A DNA stretch of 40,358 nt, from the NCBI GenBank assembly GCA_016789865.1, contig JAEUPC010000204.1:1-40358 (forward strand), written 5' to 3'. Below the pieces are notes generated by a model. The model was not told the origin of the DNA. It saw nothing but the letters and a program-made list of their open reading frames with translations, and did no database searches. The stretch is from Rubrivivax sp. (lineage in GTDB: Bacteria > Pseudomonadota > Gammaproteobacteria > Burkholderiales > Burkholderiaceae_C). Below are positions 8,402-17,077 of the stretch, in pieces (the first letter of the stretch is position 1; every line of letters begins with the position of its first letter). A program made the position numbers and the translations under genes.

Positions 8402-9487
8402 ATGCGACCCTTCGCGCTGCCGCGGCAAAGCGAGGCTGCTGCCACCTCGGTGGCAGCAGAGTCGAGCACGCTGGCCGTCGAACAACGCGTGAGCCTGCGG
8501 CCCTTCAACAGCTTCGGCCTGCCGGCCGTGGCGCACACGCTTGTGCGTTTGCGCAGCGACGCCGACGTGCGCCGCGTGGTCGACCACCCGAACTACGGGC
8601 GCGCGGCCAAGTTCATCCTCGGCGGCGGCAGCAACGTGGTGCTCACGCGCGACGTGAGCGCCGTGGTGCTGAAGGTCGAGATCATGGGCCGCCGGCTTGT
8701 GGAAGAGCGCGCCGATGCCTGGGTGGTGGAGGCGGGCGCCGGCGAGAACTGGCACGACTTCGTCGCCTGGACGATCGAGCAGGGGCTGCCGGGGCTCGAA
8801 AACCTGGCGCTCATCCCGGGCAGCGTGGGTGCCGCGCCCGTGCAGAACATCGGCGCCTACGGTGTGGAGCTGAAAGACCGCTTCGAGGCGCTGGAGGCGG
8901 TGGACCTCATCACCGGCCGCAGCGTCACGTTCGACGCCACGGCCTGCCGCTTCGGCTATCGCGACAGCGTTTTCAAGCAGCATCTGGCCGGCAAGTCGGT
9001 CATCACGCGGGTGCGCTTTCGCCTGCCCAGGCCCTGGCGGGCGGTGCTCGGTTATCTCGACCTCGAGCGCAAGGTGGCCGACACCGGCATCGCGGCGCCC
9101 GATGCGCGCATGGTCTTCGACTGGGTGTGCGCGATCCGGCGTGCCAAGCTGCCCGACCCGGCGACCATCGGCAACGCCGGCAGCTTCTTCAAGAACCCGG
9201 TGGTCAGTGCCGAGCAGTGCCGCGACATCATCGGCCGCGACCCGGAAATCGTGCACTACCCGTTGCCCGACGGCAGCGTGAAGCTGGCCGCCGGCTGGCT
9301 GATCGATGCCTGCGGCTGGAAGGGCAAGACGGTGGGCCGCGCCGGCGTCTACGAGAAGCAGGCGCTGGTGCTGGTGAACCGCGGCGGGGCCCATGGCTCC
9401 GAGGTCGTCACCCTGGCGCGCGCGATCCAGGAAAGCGTCTACGGCCGCTTCGGCATCCGGCTGGAACCCGAGCCGGTGATCGTGTAG
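8402..9487 (+). CDS. murB: UDP-N-acetylenolpyruvoylglucosamine reductase
   Basis: FAD/NADPH enzyme that reduces UDP-GlcNAc-enolpyruvate to UDP-MurNAc for peptidoglycan synthesis. The type I MurB signatures are present: LRPFNSFGLPA (about 32-42), FILGGGSNVVL, ENLALIPGSVGAAPVQNIGAYG and GNAGSFFKNPVV, where the Ser is the proton donor. The C-terminal LAAGWLIDACGWKG and YEKQALVLVN also fit. With the ATG at 8402 it has 361 residues, and the first ~28 (Ala/Ser-rich) have no counterpart in short MurB proteins, so a non-ATG start such as GTG at 8489 is possible. The function is firm and the start uncertain. Confidence 0.95.
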   Translation: MRPFALPRQSEAAATSVAAESSTLAVEQRVSLRPFNSFGLPAVAHTLVRLRSDADVRRVVDHPNYGRAAKFILGGGSNVVLTRDVSAVVLKVEIMGRRLVEERADAWVVEAGAGENWHDFVAWTIEQGLPGLENLALIPGSVGAAPVQNIGAYGVELKDRFEALEAVDLITGRSVTFDATACRFGYRDSVFKQHLAGKSVITRVRFRLPRPWRAVLGYLDLERKVADTGIAAPDARMVFDWVCAIRRAKLPDPATIGNAGSFFKNPVVSAEQCRDIIGRDPEIVHYPLPDGSVKLAAGWLIDACGWKGKTVGRAGVYEKQALVLVNRGGAHGSEVVTLARAIQESVYGRFGIRLEPEPVIV

Positions 9488-9538
9488 CAGGCTGCCATGC
9501 GCAGCTCACGCTGCGTGCCGGCGGCGCAGCCACCGCAT

Positions 9539-10228
9539 TCACTGCGCGAGCATCATCTCCTCGAGTTCCAGCCCGGTCAGCCGCTTGGCACCACGCGCCA
9601 GCCAGAACATCAGCACCATCATCATCACCATCGACGGCAGCGCGATCACCGGGTAGCTCAGGAGCGTGAGTCGCCCGAGCTCCTGGTTGAAAGCCTCGGT
9701 GCCGGCGGGGCTGTTGACGATCCAGCGTGCCAGCACGTAGTTGGCCACCGACGAGAAGAAGAACGTGCCGGCCAGCAGCACCGTGCCTTGCCGCAACTGC
9801 GCCTCGAAGGCCGACTCGGTGCCGCGCTCGGCCAGGGCCTTGTGCACGCGGTCGACGTCGAAGAGGTCGGCGTTGAAGACCAGGATGCGGATGAGCGGCT
9901 GACGTGTCCACGCCGAGAACAGCACCGCCAGGCCGATGGCGCCCGGCACCGCGGCCTCCTTCACGGCCAGCCATTGCGCATCGAGCTGCAAGAGGCCGAT
10001 GCCGCCGGTGAGCAACGTGCTCACCACGCCGATCACCGACAGCCAGTTCAGCCGCCGGCGTCGCCAGCCGTCCCACAAGCCCCAGCCCAACGGGAACGCC
10101 AGCGCCAGCAGCAGCGCGCGCCCCGGGCCGAGCTGATCGGCGCTGCTGAGTTTCATCAGGATGACCGCCGGCACGATGATCGTGACGGCGATCTCCAGCA
10201 GCGCGTTGGGCTTCTTGGTCGTGGCCAT
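9539..10228 (-). CDS. VC0807-type integral membrane protein
   Basis: A 229-residue hydrophobic protein with about six membrane segments, among them LLEIAVTIIVPAVILMKL, GRALLLALAFPLGWGLWDGW, WLSVIGVVSTLLTGGIGLL, QGTVLLAGTFFFSSVANYVL and PSMVMMMVLMFWLA. The motif order (LGP, then PLGWGLWDG, then LNWLSVIGVVSTLLTGGIGL) matches what I remember of the family called VC0807, which has no assigned function. Start at 10228 (MATTKKPNALLEI), since codons further 5' give only a charged non-conserved lead. It lies downstream of the TPR lipoprotein gene in the same direction, 136 bases away. Confidence 0.75.
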   Translation of the reverse strand: MATTKKPNALLEIAVTIIVPAVILMKLSSADQLGPGRALLLALAFPLGWGLWDGWRRRRLNWLSVIGVVSTLLTGGIGLLQLDAQWLAVKEAAVPGAIGLAVLFSAWTRQPLIRILVFNADLFDVDRVHKALAERGTESAFEAQLRQGTVLLAGTFFFSSVANYVLARWIVNSPAGTEAFNQELGRLTLLSYPVIALPSMVMMMVLMFWLARGAKRLTGLELEEMMLAQ

Positions 10229-10301
10229 GGGCCGCAAGCCTAACGCCTGCCGCTGAAGGCGCTCGTGATCGCGTCCGGCCGGCCGAGGCGGATGTGGGGC
10301 G

Positions 10302-10336
10302 GTGCGTGCAGATCCACGCACGGCGGGCCCCGCCGG
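10302..10336. terminator. Paired hairpins between the lipoprotein and membrane-protein genes
   Basis: GTGCGTG (10302-10308) pairs with CACGCAC (10315-10321) around a 6-base loop, followed at once by the near palindrome CGGCGGGCCCCGCCG. There is no T-run, so any role as terminator or RNA stabiliser is tentative. Confidence 0.3.
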
Positions 10337-10364
10337 TCACGCGGCGCCCGGCTCGCCGGCGGAC

Positions 10365-11579
10365 CTATTGCCGATGCGTGGCGCGCAGGCGCTCCAGCTT
10401 TCCGGCGTAGATCGCGCGTGTCTGGCGGGTGGGGCTGAACTCGGCCGCCTGGCCCAGGTGCTTGTCCGCCGGCCGCAGCTCACCCAGCGCCGCATACGCC
10501 TGCGCCAGCCAGAAGTGCACCTCATGCTGTTGCGGCTGCAAGCGCAGTTCGCGCAGCAGCAGGTCCCGTGCCTGCGTGGCGTGGCCCTGTTGCAGCGCCA
10601 CGCGCCCAAGCTCCAGGAAGTGGAAGGGCGGGTGCGGCTCCAGCGCCGCCAGCCGCTCGGAGGCCAGCCGCGCTTCCTCGTGCCGCCCCTGGCTGCCGAA
10701 CAGCCGTGCCAGGTTCGACCACCCGCTGGCGCTGCGCGGCTCGCGTTCGACCACGAAGCGCAGCGCACGCTCGGCGGCCTGCAGATGCCCGGCGCGCTGG
10801 TAGACCACGCCCAGCGTGTTGGCCGCCGCGGCGAAGTGCGGGTCGCGTTGCAACGCCGCGCGCGCCCGCCAGTAGGCCGCGTTCAGCTCGCCACGGGCCA
10901 GCGCCTCGGCGGCGCGGTTGTTGAGGTACATCGCCACCAGCGTGGGTTCGTCCAGCGGCAGCGTGCGCTGGCCGCGCAGCTCGACCTGCGGCAGGAAGTC
11001 GACCGTCAGCCACTGCGCATCGTCGCTCTTGAAGGGCGCGCCGTGGCGGCCGAGCACCACGTTGACATGGCTGCTGACGAAGAACAGGTCGCCGGAGCGG
11101 CTGAACTCGTCGTCGATCAGCACCTGCTGGTACTGCACCGGCACTTCCAGGTACTTGGCGAAGGCCGCTGTCATCAGCACCAGCGACAGGCAGTTGCCGG
11201 CGCGCGCCTCGAAGGCGCCGGCGGCGCTGCGAGTGGCCTCGGCGTCATAGGCCAGTTGCAGCGCACCTTTGATGTACAGCGCGTCGATCAACGCCTGCCG
11301 GCGGTCGCGCCACGCGGTCGGGTCGCGCAGCACGCGCTCGGCGTACTCGCGCATGGCTGCGGACATCGCGAAGACCTGGTCGCCCTCGGCGGCCACCCTT
11401 GCCGCTTCATCGGGCGAAGGGAACAGCAGGTCGTGCGTCAAGTCGGCCGCCGGGCTGCTTCGCGGCACCTGCGCGCAGCCGGCCACGGCCAGCATCACCG
11501 CCAGAAGGAGCGCGCGGCACCAGGGCACGCCGCTGCGGGGCCTGGCGAGGCCGGTAGAGCCTGAACATCCACTGCGCAT
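10365..11579 (-). CDS. Lipoprotein with transglutaminase-like and TPR domains
   Basis: A 404-residue predicted lipoprotein. The N terminus has a long basic region, a hydrophobic stretch ALLLAVMLAVAGC and a lipobox ending at LAVAGC, so it should be anchored in an outer or inner membrane facing the periplasm. The middle resembles a transglutaminase-like fold: ARAGNCLSLVLMTAAFAKYLEVPVQ has the Cys and SSHVNVVLG the His. The C-terminal half shows TPR helices (LARGELNAAYWRARAALQRD, TLGVVYQRAGHLQAAERAL, NLARLFGSQGRHEEARLA, LELGRVALQQGHATQARDLL). Start is the ATG at 11577-11579; a TTG 12 bases upstream is the only alternative. Partners and substrate are unknown. Confidence 0.8.
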   Translation of the reverse strand: MRSGCSGSTGLARPRSGVPWCRALLLAVMLAVAGCAQVPRSSPAADLTHDLLFPSPDEAARVAAEGDQVFAMSAAMREYAERVLRDPTAWRDRRQALIDALYIKGALQLAYDAEATRSAAGAFEARAGNCLSLVLMTAAFAKYLEVPVQYQQVLIDDEFSRSGDLFFVSSHVNVVLGRHGAPFKSDDAQWLTVDFLPQVELRGQRTLPLDEPTLVAMYLNNRAAEALARGELNAAYWRARAALQRDPHFAAAANTLGVVYQRAGHLQAAERALRFVVEREPRSASGWSNLARLFGSQGRHEEARLASERLAALEPHPPFHFLELGRVALQQGHATQARDLLLRELRLQPQQHEVHFWLAQAYAALGELRPADKHLGQAAEFSPTRQTRAIYAGKLERLRATHRQ

Positions 11580-11800
11580 GGCGGCCCCCAATCATCTTGC
11601 AGCGTCGAACACGACTTCTCGGCGCATGCTACGCCGCCGGCATGGCGACAAGCAGGGCATTCAACGCGTGGCCGCCAGGCCAAGGGCGCGCTTTCGAGGT
11701 GGGTGCGGGCCGAGGCGAGGATCGACCGGAGACTGCAGCACCGGGCGCCGCCCGCATGCAGTTCGCACGAAGCCCGGCCGCAGGCCCAGGCGCACGCGGT

Positions 11801-12025
11801 TCAGTTCGCCTCGAAACCCAGCAAACGGCGTACGCGGCGCGCCACAGTCGGCAAGGCGGCGTTGCCCGACTGCGCCGCGGCGTCGAGGATGCCGCGTGCA
11901 TAGGCTTCATCGCGTTGCAGCCGTTCGACGTGCAAATGCACCCCTTCGCCGGCCAGGAGCCACTTCAGATCGACGATGTCGATCAGGGCCAGGGCCGCCG
12001 TTTCAGGATGCGAGAGAACGTTCAT
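11801..12025 (-). CDS. Small hypothetical protein (74 residues)
   Basis: Short open frame with composition unlike a shadow frame: MNVLSHPETAALALIDIV, DLKWLLAGEGVHLHVERLQ and ending RVRRLLGFEAN. The DLKWLLAGEG-H-VHVERLQ-D-xYAR pattern recalls a small conserved protein of unknown function in Burkholderiales, from memory only. It is soluble and mostly helical, with no cysteine pair and no membrane segment. The ATG at 12025 is preferred; a start at 12052 would add nine residues without similarity. It lies 221 bases upstream of the lipoprotein gene on the same strand. Confidence 0.6.
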   Translation of the reverse strand: MNVLSHPETAALALIDIVDLKWLLAGEGVHLHVERLQRDEAYARGILDAAAQSGNAALPTVARRVRRLLGFEAN

Positions 12026-12298
12026 GCGACGATCGCTGTTGTGCACAAGCACCTTAACGGCCGTTTCTCGCTCGAAGCTGACAGCGACCTAGGGTGCATT
12101 CCCCAATGGCGTTGCGCCGTGGGTCACGCTTTGCAGCGATCCCCCTCGAGTCGATGTCTCCACCGCCAGCGCTGACTTGTGCTGACCCATCTCCGCGTGC
12201 CTTCCAGGGCCCCGGTGAGCCCCGCTGACCCGCCACGCCGGCCGCTTCGGGCAGTGTCGGTGCCCCGCAATCCTCCACGCCACACCGAAGAGCCTCAG

Positions 12299-13300
12299 AT
12301 GCAGACCCCTTCGTTCGCCGGGCTGGCCATCCAGCCGACCGACATCGACGCCGCTGCTGCACGCCTGGCTGGCGTAGCGCACCGCACGCCGGCGCGCACC
12401 TCGCGCATGGCCGACGAGCGCACGGGCGCGCAGCTGTACTTCAAGTGCGAGAACTTCCAGCGCATGGGCGCGTTCAAGTTCCGCGGGGCCTACAACGCGC
12501 TGGCGCAGTTCGGCCCCGAGCAGCGCCAGCGCGGCGTGATCACGTTCTCCTCGGGCAACCACGCCCAGGCCATCGCGCTGGCCGCGCGGCTGCTGGGCAT
12601 GCCCAGCGTCATCGTGATGCCTGCCGATTCACCGGCAGCCAAGCTGGCCGCCACGCGCGGCTACCAGCAGGGCCAGCCCGGCAGCGAGGTGGTGCTGTAC
12701 GACCGCTACTCCGAAGACCGCGAGGCCATCGGCAAGCGCCTGGCGGCCGAGCGCGGCATGACGCTGATCCCGCCGTACGACCACCCGCACGTGATGGCCG
12801 GGCAGGGCACCGCGGTGGCCGAGCTCATCGACGAGGTCGGGCCCCTGGACATGCTGTTGGTGTGCGTCGGCGGGGGTGGCCTCATCTCCGGTTGTGCGGT
12901 GGCCGCGCATGCAAAGGCGCCCGGCATCGAGGTGATCGGCGTCGAGCCCGAGGCCGGCAACGACGTGCAGCAAAGCCTGGCCGCCGGCCGCATCGTCAGG
13001 ATCGACACGCCGCGCACGCTGGCCGATGGCGCACAGACGCAAGCGGCCGGCGCGCTGACGTTCCCCGTCATCCAGCGTCTTGTGCGGCGGGTGGTCACGG
13101 TGACGGACGCACAGCTCGTCAGCACGATGCGCTTCTTTGCCGAGCGCATGAAGATGGTGGTCGAGCCCACGGGCTGCCTGGCCGCCGCGGCGTTGCTGGA
13201 CGGCGCGATCGACGCCCGCGGCCGCCGCGTGGGCATCGTCATCAGCGGCGGCAACGTAGACCTGTCGCACTACGCGTCGCTGATCGGCAGCACCGGCTGA
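12299..13300 (+). CDS. PLP-dependent threonine/serine dehydratase
   Basis: A 333-residue fold-type II PLP enzyme. The Schiff-base Lys is in FQRMGAFKFRGAYNAL (about residues 57-72), the substrate loop is FSSGNHAQAIALAARLLG, and the phosphate-binding glycine loop is CVGGGGLISG. There is no C-terminal ACT-like regulatory domain, so it is the short catabolic type and not biosynthetic IlvA. Close family members deaminate threonine, serine or threo-3-hydroxyaspartate, or racemise serine; the EPTGCLAAAALL segment occurs in all of these, so the substrate cannot be fixed by eye. Start ATG at 12299; the frame runs further upstream without similarity. Confidence 0.88.
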   Translation: MQTPSFAGLAIQPTDIDAAAARLAGVAHRTPARTSRMADERTGAQLYFKCENFQRMGAFKFRGAYNALAQFGPEQRQRGVITFSSGNHAQAIALAARLLGMPSVIVMPADSPAAKLAATRGYQQGQPGSEVVLYDRYSEDREAIGKRLAAERGMTLIPPYDHPHVMAGQGTAVAELIDEVGPLDMLLVCVGGGGLISGCAVAAHAKAPGIEVIGVEPEAGNDVQQSLAAGRIVRIDTPRTLADGAQTQAAGALTFPVIQRLVRRVVTVTDAQLVSTMRFFAERMKMVVEPTGCLAAAALLDGAIDARGRRVGIVISGGNVDLSHYASLIGSTG

Positions 13301-13476
13301 TCGCTGGCAGGCATCCGGAGCCAAGTGCCCGCAGCACCGCGCGCAGCCTGCGTTAACGTCGCGCCCCTGGTGCTGCCCGCCCGTGCGTGCGCGCGCATTT
13401 GCGCCGAGGGCGGCTGCCCGCAAGAAGGCGCGCGGCAGATCAAGCGCGCCGCAGCCTGCAACCCCAAGGAGACAAC

Positions 13477-15057
13477 GTGCCCGATCCCACTGCCGCCACC
13501 CCGGCGGCCCCCGAGACCGATGCGGCCAGAAAGCTCAAGGACCACGTCGAGCGCCTGCTCGCCCGCCCCGCTGCGCAAAGCGACGGCTCCGTGCAGGTCG
13601 GTGCCCATCGCCTCGAATACACCGCCTCGGCGGCGTTTCTGCCGGTCGGAGCGGAAGGCATCGACGGCGCCAGCGGCGAGCCGCAGGCCGCGGTGCTCAC
13701 CACCGCGTACCTGCTGAAGGGCGCAGCGGCGGCCGAGCGGCCGGTGTGCTTCGCCTTCAACGGGGGGCCCGGCTCGGCGTCGATCTGGCTGCATCTGGGC
13801 GCACTGGGCCCCAAGCGCGTGGTGGTGCCTGACGACGGCTCGATGCCGCTGCCGCCCTACGCGGTGGAAGACAACCCGCACAGCTGGTTCGAGCACTTCG
13901 ACCTGGTGTTCATCGACCCGCCGCACACCGGCTGGTCGTGCACGGTCAGTGAAGCGGCGCGCAAGAAGGCGCTGTCGGTGGACGGCGACGCCGATGCGCT
14001 GGCCGAGGTCATCCGCGTGTGGCTCACGCGCCACCAGCGCTGGGGCTCCGCGGTGTATCTGGCCGGCGAGAGCTACGGCACGACGCGCGGTGCGGCCATC
14101 GCCGACAAGTTGCAGACGCTGGGCGTGGCGCTGTCGGGCGTGATCCTCGTGTCGTGCGCGATGGACCTGCAAAGCATCGTCTTCGCGCCGGCCAACGACC
14201 TGCCGTATGCGCTGTTCCTGCCCGGCTTGGCCAACACCGCGCAGTACCACGGCCTGCTGCGCGGCGGCCTGGGCGCCTCGCCGGCGCAGGCGCGCGCGGC
14301 GGCCGAGGAGTTTGTACAGACCGACTATGCCGCGGCGCTGCAGGCCGGCTCGCGCCTCACCGAAAAGGAACGCGCCCGCATCGCCAAGCGCGTGAGCGAG
14401 CTCACCGGCCTGGCCCGTGCGCTGGTCGAGGAGAAGGACCTGCGCATCAGCGACCACACGTTCTTCTTCGAGGCCCTGCGCGACCGCGGGCTGATCGTGG
14501 GGCGCCTGGAGTCGCGCAGCACCGGCCCGATGGCCGCCAGCCGCACCCGCGAGTGGGAGTTCGACCCCGGCATCGAGGCCATCGGAGCGCCCTACACGAT
14601 GGCCGCGATGGCCTACTTCCGCGAGGTGCTGGGGCTGGACATCGAAGCCCGCTACCAGGTGCTCAACCGCGAGGTCAACATGGGCTGGAACTGGGGCCGC
14701 GGCGACGGCCAGGGCATGCGGCAGATGGGCTTCACCTCCACCAGCCCCGACCTGGCCCGCGCGCTGCGCCGCAACCCGCATCTGAAGGTGCTGGCCGCCA
14801 GCGGCCGCTACGACCTGGGCACGCCTTACAGCGCCAGCGACTGGAGCCTGGCGCGGCTGGACATCCCTGCCGACGTGCGTCAGCGCGTCACGCATCGCTA
14901 CTACGACGCCGGCCACATGATGTACACGCGCCAGGCCGACCTGACCCAACTCAAGGCCGACCTCGCCGCGTGGATGCGACCATCCCGCCATGCCCGCCGC
15001 AGCCACGATGCCCACGGCCCGGGCGCCGCACGTCGCCCTGCTCACCGGCGGGGGTGA
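13477..15057 (+). CDS. Peptidase S10 (serine carboxypeptidase) family protein
   Basis: A 526-residue alpha/beta-hydrolase-type serine carboxypeptidase. The oxyanion/substrate region is FNGGPGSASIWLHLGALGPK, the nucleophile is Ser199 in AGESYGTTRG, and the likely acid and base are Asp446 (SGRYDLGTPYS) and His480 (YDAGHMMY). Start is GTG at 13477, with a good Shine-Dalgarno AAGGAG at 13466-13471 five bases before it. No signal peptide is visible: the N terminus is PDPTAATPAAPETDAARKL. The product may therefore be cytoplasmic, unlike the vacuolar or secreted eukaryotic relatives. The last ~22 codons overlap the phosphofructokinase gene and encode a basic tail. Confidence 0.88.
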   Translation: MPDPTAATPAAPETDAARKLKDHVERLLARPAAQSDGSVQVGAHRLEYTASAAFLPVGAEGIDGASGEPQAAVLTTAYLLKGAAAAERPVCFAFNGGPGSASIWLHLGALGPKRVVVPDDGSMPLPPYAVEDNPHSWFEHFDLVFIDPPHTGWSCTVSEAARKKALSVDGDADALAEVIRVWLTRHQRWGSAVYLAGESYGTTRGAAIADKLQTLGVALSGVILVSCAMDLQSIVFAPANDLPYALFLPGLANTAQYHGLLRGGLGASPAQARAAAEEFVQTDYAAALQAGSRLTEKERARIAKRVSELTGLARALVEEKDLRISDHTFFFEALRDRGLIVGRLESRSTGPMAASRTREWEFDPGIEAIGAPYTMAAMAYFREVLGLDIEARYQVLNREVNMGWNWGRGDGQGMRQMGFTSTSPDLARALRRNPHLKVLAASGRYDLGTPYSASDWSLARLDIPADVRQRVTHRYYDAGHMMYTRQADLTQLKADLAAWMRPSRHARRSHDAHGPGAARRPAHRRG

Positions 15058-16075
15058 CTGCCCGGGCCTGAACGCCGTCATCCGCGCCGTCACGCTCGCG
15101 CTGAAGCGGGCGTGCGGCGCGCGCATCACCGGCATCGAGCGCGGCTTTCACGGCCTGGTGGCGCGCCGCGTGCGCGAGCTGGCCGAGCCCGACGTCGCCG
15201 GCATCCTGGCCGAAGGCGGCACCATCCTCGGCACGCACAACCGCTGCGACCCTTTCCGCTGGGAAGGGCAGGACCACTCCACAGCGATCATGGCGTTCGC
15301 GCGCGAGCTCGGCATCGATGCGCTGGTGGCCATCGGCGGCGACGGGACGATGCGGCTGGCCGAGCGTTTCAGCCAGCTGGGCCTGCCGGTGGTGGGCGTG
15401 CCCAAGACCATCGACAACGACCTGCGCGGCACCGACCGCTGCTTCGGTTTCGACAGCGCGGTGGCGGTGGTGGCCGAGGCGCTGGACCGGCTGGCGACCA
15501 CCGCGCGCAGCCATGGCCGCGTGATGATCCTCGAGACGATGGGCCGCGACGCCGGCTGGATCGCGCTGGAAGGCGGGCTGGCCGGCGGTGCCGATGCGAT
15601 CCTGATTCCGGAGTTGCCGTTTTCGCTGCATGCGGTGGTCGAGCTGGCGCGTGAGCGCGAGCGTGTGGGCGGCAGCCTGCTGGTGTGCATCGCCGAAGGT
15701 GCGCGCATCGGCGGTGAACGGCCGGTGGTGCGCGGGCAGGTCGGCCACGTGTGGGCACCGGTGCGGCTGGGTGGCGTCGGCCAGGTGCTGCAGCACCGCC
15801 TGCAACCGCTCTTGAGCTGCGAGGTGCGCAGCACGCTGCTCGGGCACGTGCAGCGCGGCGGCACGCCCACGGCCTTCGACCGCGTGCTGGCCACGCGCTA
15901 CGGGGTGCACGCGGCCGAACTGGTGGCCAGCGGGCGCTGCGGGCGCATGGTGGCGCTGCAGGGTGACCGGGTCACCAGCGTTCCGCTGGCCGACGTGGCC
16001 GGCGGCTCGCGCCCCGTGCCGGCCGACCACGAGTTGCTGCGCGCGGCGCGCGGCACCGGGGTGCTGCTGGGCTGA
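14990..16075 (+). CDS. 6-phosphofructokinase
   Basis: Phosphorylates fructose 6-phosphate to the 1,6-bisphosphate in glycolysis. The 361-residue product has LTGGGDCPGLNAVIR (residues 18-32), AIGGDGTMRLAERF (114-127) and VPKTIDNDL (137-145), then ETMGRDAGWIAL and HVQRGGTPTAFDR. Gly119 in GGDGT corresponds to E. coli Gly104, which favours ATP, while Lys139 in PKTIDND is at the Gly124 position, where Lys is usual in PPi-dependent and group III enzymes. Asp142 is the catalytic base. The gene overlaps the S10 peptidase by 68 bases; a second ATG at 15008 would still overlap. The phosphoryl donor is therefore probably ATP but open. Confidence 0.93.
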   Translation: MPAAATMPTARAPHVALLTGGGDCPGLNAVIRAVTLALKRACGARITGIERGFHGLVARRVRELAEPDVAGILAEGGTILGTHNRCDPFRWEGQDHSTAIMAFARELGIDALVAIGGDGTMRLAERFSQLGLPVVGVPKTIDNDLRGTDRCFGFDSAVAVVAEALDRLATTARSHGRVMILETMGRDAGWIALEGGLAGGADAILIPELPFSLHAVVELARERERVGGSLLVCIAEGARIGGERPVVRGQVGHVWAPVRLGGVGQVLQHRLQPLLSCEVRSTLLGHVQRGGTPTAFDRVLATRYGVHAAELVASGRCGRMVALQGDRVTSVPLADVAGGSRPVPADHELLRAARGTGVLLG

Positions 16076-16218
16076 AGGCGGCCGCGCCGCGCCGCGCGCT
16101 TGCGCCGCATTGGCGGGTGGCGCCTATGGATGTTCAGGCGCCGCCGCAGATGCCGATGCACAGACGATGCAGACGCGATGTTCGGGGCGAGTGCCTGCGC
16201 GGCGTGATCGGCGCGGCA

Positions 16219-16860
16219 TCAGAACGGCGGCGGGCTGTCGAACGCCAGGGGCAGCCCCGTGCGCGGATGATCGAACGCAATGCCGGCCGCATGCAGCATC
16301 AGCCGAGGCGTTGCGTGGTCTTCGGGTCGGTACAGGCGGTCGCCGACGATCGGGTGGCCGATGTGCAGCAGGTGCACGCGCAGCTGGTGCGCGCGGCCGG
16401 TGATCGGCTTCAGTTCCAGGCGGGTGCAGGGGCCGGTGTCCTCACCGGGCGGCAGGCGATCGAGCACGCGCCAATGGGTCAGCGACGGCCGGCCGAGATC
16501 GGCGTCCACATGCTGGCGTGGCCGATTCGGCCAGTCCACGGTGATGGGCACATCGACCGTACCGATGTCGCCTCGCACTTGGCCATGCACCACGGCGATG
16601 TAGCGCTTGTCGACGCGGCGCTGTTCGAACGCGATGCTCAGCGCGCGGTGCGCGCCGGCGTTGCGCGGCATCAGCATCAGGCCCGAGGTCGGCATGTCCA
16701 GCCGGTGCACGATGCGCGCGTCGGCCCACCAGGCAGTCACGCGCGCGCTCAGGCAGTCTTGCTCTTGCACGCTGCGGCCGGGTACCGAGAGCAGCCCGGC
16801 GGGCTTCTCGACGACGAGCAAGTCGTCATCCACATGCCACAGGCTCGGCCGCCACGTCAT
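16219..16860 (-). CDS. RluA-family pseudouridine synthase
   Basis: Isomerises uridine to pseudouridine in rRNA or tRNA. The 213-residue product starts MTWRPSLWHVDDDLLVVEKPAG, has the family motif ADARIVHRLDMPTSGLML with catalytic Asp55, and ends in the usual GRAHQLRVHLLHIGHPIVGDRLY block. There is no N-terminal S4 domain, and the length is close to E. coli RluA (219), which modifies 23S U746 and tRNA U32, so RluA itself is the best guess. The frame continues 66 codons 5' of the ATG at 16860 without similarity. It is convergent with the phosphofructokinase gene; nothing else is seen in the 143 bases between. Confidence 0.9.
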   Translation of the reverse strand: MTWRPSLWHVDDDLLVVEKPAGLLSVPGRSVQEQDCLSARVTAWWADARIVHRLDMPTSGLMLMPRNAGAHRALSIAFEQRRVDKRYIAVVHGQVRGDIGTVDVPITVDWPNRPRQHVDADLGRPSLTHWRVLDRLPPGEDTGPCTRLELKPITGRAHQLRVHLLHIGHPIVGDRLYRPEDHATPRLMLHAAGIAFDHPRTGLPLAFDSPPPF

Positions 16861-17008
16861 CGGGGCACGAGCATAGCGGGGCCCATCCAGCCGCCTGGCG
16901 ATGCGTGGCGCATGCACGACCCTTGACGCGCACGGCGCAAACCAGCACAGTGCGCGCCTCGCGCCGGCACCTCGCCGGCTTTCCTTCCCGCACCACAGGA
17001 GGCCCGCC

Positions 17009-17077
17009 ATGCACACCAAGGACATTGCCTGCCTGTCGGCCCGCGTTCTGCTGGCCACCGTCGCGGTGGCGGCCTAG
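17009..17077 (+). pseudogene. 22-codon signal-peptide-like ORF, possible gene remnant
   Basis: AGGAGG at 16997-17002 sits six bases before an ATG that encodes MHTKDIACLSARVLLATVAV followed by AA and a TAG stop. The hydrophobic run looks like the start of an exported or membrane protein. Skipping the stop by a frame change gives AFGK, which would recall the first membrane segment of DoxX proteins, but nothing further downstream supports it. It may be a relic, or a tiny expressed peptide. Confidence 0.35.

Noticed and set aside
9497-10243. Plus-strand frame encoding a His-rich stretch
   Set aside because: It is the antisense of the membrane protein gene, where Met codons (cat on the other strand) give His.
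12039-12048. Palindrome TTGTGCACAA as an operator before the dehydratase gene
   Set aside because: Only ten bases, a single copy, no extension of symmetry and no regulator gene nearby; too weak to call.
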